Positions 55,960 through 64,000 of a DNA stretch of 64,000 bases are shown here, piece by piece. The number at the start of each line of letters is the position of its first letter. Positions within the stretch are counted from its first letter, which is position 1. The translations under genes were made by a program, and so were the position numbers. The stretch lies in the NCBI GenBank assembly GCA_019916065.1, contig CM034239.1, positions 40,262,419 to 40,326,418 of the forward strand, read 5' to 3'. This DNA is from Vitellaria paradoxa. Its lineage: Eukaryota; Streptophyta; Magnoliopsida; Ericales; Sapotaceae. The notes beneath the pieces are model-generated. The model was not told the origin of the DNA. It saw nothing but the letters and a program-made list of their open reading frames with translations, and made no database searches.

Positions 55960-58122
55960 GAATGATTCCAAAAATAGGACTTAACAAATAAGTATGTTTT
56001 TAATTCTAGTATTTGTTAGAGACTACATAAAAGGGGAGAGGCAGAATTTAAATTTACTCTCCAATATTTATTAGTTTGAATATCTTTAGAGTAATTTGAA
56101 ATTTATACTAGTCTAAAAATTAATCGAAGTATACATTAATTAACTAGAGCATTTTGAGTTATTAAAATAAAAAAAAAAAAGCAAAGAAAGTAAACAAAGC
56201 TAACATCCGCAATCTCAAAATTTCTTTAAAATTGGGGATAACAATGGGAGGAGGCCTTGTCCTAACTTTGTCGTGCCCACCCTTACCCATTAAGATTAAT
56301 AATGTTTTTATTTTTTAAAAATAATATATATATATATATATATATAAATCAACTACTAATCAAAAGAATAAAATATAAAAATAAAAACATCAATATATAA
56401 ATTAATAAAATAGTAAAAATTAGTATTTCGTACAAATATCTTAATTTATCAAAATATAAGAAAGATTAGAGAAGATATTTTTATAATTTTAAATTTAAGT
56501 GGGGGTAGACCCTACACCACTCTTGGCCCAACTCTCTCGTATTATAGTTTTCGGCCCCAATCCCGTCTTATTAAAATAGGATATTTCTTACTTTAGCTAC
56601 CTTATCATAAAACCTCAACAATCTTCTTTTTAATACTTGGAGGCTTCTTCAGATGGGTTTCCAGAAAATGATTACGAAAAGCACTTTACCAAATAAAAAA
56701 AAAAAAGAAAAAAAAAAACAAGTTGAAAAACGCCCTAAGATTATCTATAAAAGTAATGAATTTAGTACTGAATATTAAAAAAAATTACACAAATATAATT
56801 TTATTAATTTATGTAACAATTTCATCATAAATTTAAGTAGTTTTAACTTGATCATTTTGTAAAGAATTTAAATTCATCTAAAAAAAAGTAATTATTGAAG
56901 TCCGTACTAATAATGGCTTTATTAGTAATTACTTGAAAAAAGGTCAATATATTATTAAATAAATTAATCCTATTACTTATATTTTAATAAAATTTAATTT
57001 TAAATCTATTAATTTAAAATTCTTAATTATCCAAACAAAACTTAAGTGATATATGTGGTCTTATTACTCAAAATTTCGTGATGTTTTTATTCATTTGGTC
57101 GTTGCCAAATGTACCGGCAACCACTTGGCAACGATGAAAACGGGACTGAATTAGAATAGTTTTATTAATATTTTGTTTTTCCTTTTTTATGTTTCTTTTT
57201 TATTTTAATTTTTTGTTGCCATTTTTTTTCTTGAAATGAAAAAAGTAATTTTGCTTACAAAAAATTATAAATAAAAATAAAAAATTTGTTTGATAAACAC
57301 AATTATAGTTCATTTTTTTTTCTTTTTTTTTTTTTTAAGCTCTACTTAACTCCACAAAAATAACCATTAAAAAGAAAGATTGAATATGACCAATATATAG
57401 CTACAAGGTTCATACCATATTCAAAAATATGATATTAGTTCATATTATGTATATATATATATATATATATTTTGAAAGATATACTATATTTTTTCATTCT
57501 ACTTCAAAATAAAATTGATTAGCAGTACAAATATTATTGAGAACATGGGAGAGTTTCCAAATTATATTGCTCCCATAACATGAGCACATGGGTACATGAA
57601 ACATGATTCTGGACAAGATCGTGCCTTTTGCTTGTGGAGATGAGTCATGGTTGGAGGTATATGATAGTCATCAATTCATATCAAAGCATTACCATATTTC
57701 ATTTTAAGAGGATATATAACAAAAAAAAATGAACGATAATTATTCTTCTTAGTCATTGCAACAAAAACTTGCATCCGACCCTACCATAAACACATAGCGG
57801 CTCATACTCTAGTATTAGAGGCATACCTAACAATCAGTTAAGATACAATGGCATTAGCAAGCATAATTAAGAAAGCATCTAGCTAGTTGTTTCATAGATT
57901 TATATTATCATGCAACAAGTTTACCATACAACAAATTTACGGCATCAAGTGCGTCGTGCAAAAGTATCAAATTATAGTCATATATATATATGAGGAAAAA
58001 AAAAAGACAAATTCTAATCAATTAATTTCTCACACTACTAAAATTTAACAAGCTATGTGGTTGCACATTCTAGCCATTACTTGGACTTGAGTATTAAATA
58101 AATTAATTTAACTAGATTCTAA
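55960..58122. other. Intergenic AT-rich DNA
   Basis: No gene is seen. There are TA microsatellites (56320-56346, 57450-57470), poly(A) runs and fragments with 'tttggtcgttgccaaatg' type ends (about 57094-57135) resembling MITE edges. Confidence 0.5.
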
Positions 58123-58726
58123 TAGGAATGTCAAATATACATGTATTCGGTGGGTACCCGCTTCACCCGTTCCGTTCGTGGAGGGTATGAGGATGTTAAT
58201 AGCGAGGACGGGGACGGTATAAAAATTTAAAATGTTACGTGCACGGGTACGGGGACGGGTACGATAGTCCCCACCCCGCCCCATACCTGTTTAAATATTT
58301 ATTTGTTAATTTTGTTGGCGTGATGACTCCTTTAGAAGTCTCACATCAGTTTCTCACAAAGAAGTGAAGGTCTTGTGAGGTTATAAATAAAGACCACTTC
58401 ATCTTTAGTTAAGTGTATCAGTCAAAGTCAAATATTATATATATATATTTTAATTTTTATTTAATATATATATGTAACATATTTTTTTATTTAATATATA
58501 TAATATTTATAATAATTTTAAATATTTATTTTATACATATAATATATAATTTGTAATAGTTAATATACTTAGCGGGTAAATGGGGACGGGAATGGGGAAT
58601 TCATTATTTTGTGGGGACGGGTATGGGAAAATTTTTTTTCCCCGAAACGGGGATGGGGACGAGTAAGGGTATTGCTAAACGGGGACGGGGATAGGGAAAG
58701 TTATACCCGCCCCATTGACAAATAAC
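58123..58726. mobile_element. hAT-like MITE, older copy
   Basis: Same family and orientation as 58851-59517, with degraded ends (left TAGGAATGTCAAATATAC, right CCATTGACAAAT). The interior has the same 'gggtacccgct', 'tagaagtctcaca' and GGGGACGGGG-rich blocks. Confidence 0.75.
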
Positions 58727-58850
58727 TATAATCTGTATGTCCATCTAAGTCTGAATTTTTAATAATTTGCATCTCATTATACTTTTCATTCAATATATAT
58801 TTGTATTTTAACTTTAAAAGATGGCATGTCTTTCAAAATAGGAGATTATA

Positions 58851-59517
58851 TAGGGATGTCAAATATACCCGTACCCTGTGGGTACCCGCTTTACCCGTTC
58901 CGTTTCGGGAGGGTATGGGGATGTTAGTAGCGGGGACGGGAATGGGTATGGAGATTTGAAATGTTACCTGAATGGGTATGGGGATAGGGACGGGTACGAT
59001 AGTCTCCACCCCGCCCCGTACCCGTTTAAATATTTATTTATTAATTTTGTTGGTGTGGTGCTTCCTTTAGAAGTCTCACATTGATTTCTCACAAAGAAGT
59101 GGAGGTTTTGTGAGATTATAAATAAAGATCTCTTGCTCTTTGATTAAATACACCAGTCAAAGTCAAATATTTGTATATATATTTTTAATTTTTATTTACT
59201 ATATATATGCAATATATATTTTTATTTAATATATATAATATTATATATGTACTATATATTTTATTTAATATATATAATATTTATAATAATTTTAAATATT
59301 TATTTTATACATATAATATATAATTTGTAATAATTAGTATACTTGGCGAGTAAACGGGGATAGGGACGGGAAATTCATTACTTCGTGGGGACGACTATGG
59401 GGAAGATTTTATTTCCCGAAACGAGGATGGGAACGAAAATGGATAAGGGTATTGCTAAACGGGGATGGGGATGGGGAAGGTCATATCCGCCCCATACCCG
59501 CCCCATTGACATCCCTA
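58851..59517. mobile_element. hAT-like MITE, 667 bp, perfect 8-bp duplication
   Basis: The termini TAGGGATGTCAA and TTGACATCCCTA are perfect 12-bp inverted repeats. AGATTATA flanks both sides (58843-58850 and 59518-59525), the 8-bp duplication of hAT transposons. The subterminal parts are made of GGGGAYGGGG repeats on one side and CCCGCCCC on the other, giving a strongly G-rich strand. The + strand open frames here (GYGDxxGYGD-like) are translations of this repeat. Confidence 0.92.
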
Positions 59518-59920
59518 AGATTATACCTTCGAAATTCTGTAATATTTTTCAATCCCATTATGCAATGAAATTACGCAACGAAGGATGTTAATAATTGAAC
59601 AACTCCACAATATTTGTCTATTATTGCTTGCGCCCGTAATAATCTTGTAAGTGGTATCTTTCCTGAGAGGTTAAACATATGGAAATGTTCATCTACCTAG
59701 AATCTACGATATAATATTTTCCTTGGGTGGCGATATCTTCTCCAGTAATTCCAACGACTTCTGCTTGCATAGGGTATCATCGGTGAAAGCGTTTTTGCAA
59801 TAGATTGTGATAACGGATTTGTCTTTTTATATATATGTATCTGTATATAATTTGGTAGACGATTGGATCTATTTTTTTGTAAACCTCAGGCGTTCTTTCG
59901 GTGGATCATGATGGTGTATA

Positions 59921-60208
59921 TATACACTTTAAAGATGACAATCCTTGACGCTGTTATCATATATGTGTATGCATATATGATATGATGTGCTCATCATGTC
60001 AGAAAATATCTAGCTAGCATCAGAATGCATTAATGTAGCTAGTAAACATTCCATTATAATATCCTGATATAAATAGAATGTGATAATAGTCCAGCTAATC
60101 AGTTTTTTTTTTTTTTTAACATATTGCAGTGGGATGTTTGCTACATTAATGCATTATGGTGCTGGCTAGATATTTTCCAAGATGATGAGCATATCATATC
60201 TCCCACAT

Positions 60209-60242
<34 letters not shown>

Positions 60243-60289
60243 GAGATAATAGGCTGACAGCGTTAAGGATTGTCATCTATAAAGTACAT
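59921..60289. mobile_element. Fold-back element, arms about 130-160 bp
   Basis: The left arm 'actttaaagatgacaatcct' ... 'gaaaatatctagctagca' ... 'gcattaatgtagc' (59927-60055) pairs with the right arm (60128-60289), whose reverse complement reads 'actttatagatgacaatcct' ... 'gaaaatatctagccagca' ... 'gcattaatgtagc'. The loop contains a poly(T) run. The outer ends carry TA-repeats. Non-coding; the transcript would form a long imperfect hairpin. Confidence 0.75.
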
Positions 60290-61359
60290 ATTCAACTATT
60301 TTTAAGATTTAGATGTCATTTTAATTATTCTAGTAGAATTATGTTTTACTATTGTTTAAATACTTATTAGAGTTATATGATCGACGGATTAAAATTAGTA
60401 GGGCACACACGTAATGATATAGATATTTCAGGCCCAAAAAAAAAGAAAAAAATTATGTTAGATGGCATTCTTTTATGTTTGTATGTGTATGTTTTTAAAA
60501 TTCAAGTTCATTATTTTTGTAAATTTAACGATAATATAATTTTGTTTAATAACCACTACCATCAAAATTTGAAAAATAATGAAGAACTCAATACCTAGTT
60601 AAACAAGGTATATATATAAAGTTCATTAATGGATGGAGTTATGTGACTTGAATTTAATCTAGCCAGTTGAATTAATTGGATTGCTTTTACTGGGCATATA
60701 TATACATATATATACATTATATGCTTGATTTTAGAGTAATACACTTATATAATAAATAAATTTTTTTAAAATAATTATAATTAGATTTCACGTGTCACAA
60801 TTATAAACACTATTCAGATGTTATGTGATGCAGTGACGTTTCCCAGATTTATTTTATATATATTTAATATGATATATAGAATAATCATCTTTATTTATTG
60901 AAGCAAATAATATAATTTATTGTTATTATTATTATTATTTAGAAACGGCGTCCTTGACAATTCTAGCAAAGTAAGTTACACTTTTGACTGAATTTTATTT
61001 TAATTTTTATATTTTTTTAATTATAAAAGCTAATCCTCTGTACAAACAATCAAATTCAAAGTACTGTAGAAATTAACTATTGCAATTAAAAAATAAATGA
61101 ATCAAAATAAAATTTGCTGGTTTGACCTTAAGATGTACAAGCCTCCTTTTTATTTATTTATTTCATATGTTGTAGATACAATTTTGGTGAGCTAAGTGTT
61201 CCCATTCGCAAGCCCTCTCAGGTAACCCGCAGATTGGGCCCTAATGTTAATCCAGAATCTCAGCGACGCATATGACAACAGCGGGGCCTATAAAATTAAA
61301 TGATTAAATTAGAATACATCAAAATTTTCCAATTTACAAGATTATCATGCTATATATAA
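60290..61359. other. Intergenic AT-rich DNA
   Basis: No gene or bounded element is recognised. The 73-codon frame at 60377 is of low-complexity composition and is not supported. Confidence 0.5.
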
Positions 61360-62256
61360 ATTATGAAAAATATCCCTCAAACTATTTTTTTTTATTTCAT
61401 TCTCAAACTATCAAATACATCTATTATATTCTTGAACTATCTAATTCCATTCTATTTGGTTCAAGAATTAACTCTATCCATTAAACTTTACGGAAAAATT
61501 ACCATTTGCGGGTCATGTAACTTTTTTCCCCCTACTCTAGAGATGTAATGGTCAATCCATGTCTAATTAGATTAACTAATTAATTTAATTTAATTATTTG
61601 GTTTAAAATAAAGAAAGAAATTAAAGAAAAAAAAAGAGTGAAAACAAATTATATTTTTTTAAGAGAAATATGTAAGCTCCAGTTTGCAACGTCTATATTT
61701 ATTGTTTTTTGAAAATTAAAACTTAAACAAAAAAAGTAAAAAAAAAAGTGTTTTTAATCTATTTTTTCTTTTACAAACATTTTTTTCAACTTTAATAATT
61801 TGTCTATTTTTATTGCATCGTATTAAAATGAATTATTTTATTAAATTAACATTATTTTTAATAAATAATATAATTAATTTAATTAATATATCTAAATTAA
61901 TATGTAATATATTTTATTAATATTTTAATAAATAATATAATTAAATTAAATTAAATTCATTAGTTAATCTAATTAATTAATTTAATATAAAATATATTTT
62001 ATTAAATTATTTTTAATAAATAATTGAATTTAATTAGACCTGAGTTGGCCATTATATCCCTGAGGTGAGATGAAAAAGGTCACATGATCCGCATATGACA
62101 ATTTTTCTGTTAACTTTAATGGATAGAATTAGTATTCGGATCAAATATAACAGTATTGGATAGTTCGAGAATATAATAAGTACAATTGATAGTTTGAGAA
62201 CGAAATACAAAAAAAAAAAAAAATAAGGAGCAATAGTTTGAGGAATATTTTCATAA
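61360..62256. mobile_element. 0.9-kb element with about 225-bp terminal inverted repeats
   Basis: The left arm 'ttatgaaaaatatccctcaa' ... 'ctatccattaaa' ... 'gcgggtcatgtaac' (61360-61580) matches the reverse complement of 62035-62256 ('tttatgaaaatattcctcaa' ... 'ctatccattaaa' ... 'gcggatcatgtgac'). The 450-base middle is a piece of the AT-rich element family seen at 17222-18122, apparently inserted. The long TIR fits a Mutator-like MITE. No clear 9-bp duplication was found. Confidence 0.75.
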
Positions 62257-64000
62257 AAATACTCATATATATATATATATATATATTTATATATGGATCT
62301 CAACAATTTATCTTTAAACTTATTATATATCATGAAGTTCCCATAACCAAATGGAACCAGCACATTCAAATAATTGAAACGGCAAGAAAAGGTGAGAAGT
62401 AGCATAGCTGTGCAATTATACATGGAACAACAAAGATTAGTATCAGCTATATATTCAAGGTTACAATTTGGAATATATATATACTAACAAATACCCATGT
62501 AAAACACGGATCGCCATATTCTAATTTGATTTTAAAATTTTTTAGCATTTTTTGTCTTAATATTATTAAAATTTATTTTTTAAAGAGTTTAATATTACCT
62601 GTACATAATGACACAGAAATATAATTTAATCTGTAAGTAGCTCAAATATAAATTTGTAAAATAAACTTACATGAAAGACTTATTACAAATAAATATTTGC
62701 TAGTCTTTATTATTTACAAATAAATATTTTAGAAAAAATATTTAACAAAATATGATAAAAGCAAAAAATTGTGTTTCCATATAAAGTAACTGAAAAAATA
62801 ACTAAATTACAAAGAAAAATAAAAAATAATTCTAACTATTGAATAAATTCATAGCTAATTATTCCATTTTTTGGGGAGAATTCTTTAAATTAATTTAGTT
62901 TCTTTACACTTTATTTGATAATAATGAAAGCGATTAACATTTTTTCTAAATAGACTACACCTTGGCTTCCATAAAAATGAATGAAGTTTCCATTTTTTCA
63001 TGGAGGGTTGAAGGAAACATAAAAATGAATATGTGTGTTTTCACTTTTTATTATTGCGTTATTTCTTTAATCTGGTCAAAACCAATATACTAGAATCGTG
63101 AACTTACCTGATCATAACAAAATCATATTGATCAGTTGGGTTTCGGTTTTGATTTTCTAGAATGAACCAGGATCAATTCAGAGAGAACGATCAAAATTTG
63201 GCATATTAGTATGCATATTAGTTTTGTTCCAAGCCAGAGAGAACGATCAAAATTTGGCAGTTCAATGGAAAATTTGAACACAACCTAGACCTAGTTGCAA
63301 TATTATTGAAGTGTGTAAATCTTCAAATTTCCATTTTTTTGGGATATCAAACTACGGATTTTGTAATTTTTAGTAATTTTTGTTTTTCTTAATAACCCTG
63401 TTAAATTAAAGTTTTCACTGTATTAGGGTTACATCTGATTATGTTAGCCATAAATACTAGTGTACTAAAAAAGTTTCCATATTTTAACTACCTTTTAATA
63501 TAATGAATAACATGCCTACAGTTTAAAAAGAAAAAAGGATAAATTTTAATAAAAATAAATAAGATCATATAAAATAAAAAATAAATAAGTAAAGCCACAC
63601 TATTCTGATTTACTATTATGCTTCGTTTGGAGCCTTGAAATAGTTGAAAAATACTAAAAATTTTTAAAAATTATTTTTTTATTTTATTGCACAAATTATA
63701 AACTTATAATTTTTATTTAATTGTATCAATTTTTGTCATTCTAAACTCTCCAGCCAAGAAGTTTTAGCTTTATAATTGAGGAGCACCAACGCAACCCAAT
63801 TTTGGTCAAAACTGACCTGACTGATTCATCAAAAGTATTTACCAATCGGGACTCAATATTTGACTTTTTTTTTTTTTAAACAAACATTGGACTTTTTATA
63901 CAATACTTCAATATTCTTAACTTTAATTATGACATACATAAATCTAAACCTTAAATGGAGGCTCATATAATTTTTGTTTTTCTTAATAACTCCTATTAAA
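62257..64000. other. Intergenic AT-rich DNA to the end of the window
   Basis: No gene is supported. A short direct repeat 'agagagaacgatcaaaatttggca' (in parts; about 63179-63203 and 63235-63258) and a degenerate MITE-family copy near 63618-63755 ('cttcgtttggagccttgaaa' ... 'cattctaaactctcc') are the only structures noticed. Confidence 0.45.

Noticed and set aside
58878..59084. Glycine-rich open frame (GYGD repeats)
   Set aside because: It is the G-rich subterminal sequence of the hAT-like MITE, not a glycine-rich protein gene.

Overview
The window is nuclear DNA of a flowering plant. The evidence is spliced genes with GT..AG introns, a plant-type A-clade cytochrome P450 family (CYP81), a plant-only HD-ZIP class IV gene, and very AT-rich intergenic DNA packed with plant transposon families (CACTA, Tourist-like, hAT, RTE-type LINE, tRNA-derived SINE). 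The species cannot be named from the sequence.

Layout. (1) 0.9-25.7 kb is a head-to-tail array of three CYP81-like P450 genes on the + strand, each with two exons and a phase-0 intron just before the I-helix: 896-6033, 10014-12732 and 19592-25734. All three reading frames are open over 510-513 codons. Genes 2 and 3 are close duplicates. Their shared block runs from about 9.43 to 13.8 kb in unit 2 and from about 18.16 to 35.8 kb in unit 3, the second swollen by later insertions. Gene 2 has lost the conserved Gly and acidic residue of the oxygen-activation motif (ASTYTS instead of AGTDTS), by two single-base changes relative to gene 3.

(2) 26.7-35.1 kb is an 8.45-kb insertion bounded by CACTA-type ends, recognisable because the flank of gene 2 shows the empty site. 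It holds two tandem arrays, a 2.1-kb inverted-repeat element, a truncated RTE-like LINE with a 16-bp target duplication, and a 493-bp CACTA-like MITE with a TAA duplication.

(3) 39.2-49.8 kb (- strand) is a complete 11-coding-exon HD-ZIP IV gene (736 aa, related to the PDF2/ATML1/HDG2 group), with a likely 5'UTR intron, TATA box and a short uORF. It is probably an epidermal or developmental regulator. Its introns hold a second copy of the 2.1-kb element family, a perfect-TIR MITE and other repeats.

(4) 50-64 kb has no gene I can support. It carries a SINE with a 17-bp target duplication, two hAT-like MITEs (one with a perfect 8-bp duplication) and three large fold-back or long-TIR elements.

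The P450 trio probably makes specialised metabolites, judging by family. The HD-ZIP IV gene is an unrelated neighbour. I found no convincing new multi-gene system. The most unusual points are the I-helix change in P450 gene 2, the tRNA-like segment plus 23-bp G-box array carried inside an intronic CACTA element, and the dated nest of insertions separating the P450 array from the HD-ZIP gene.
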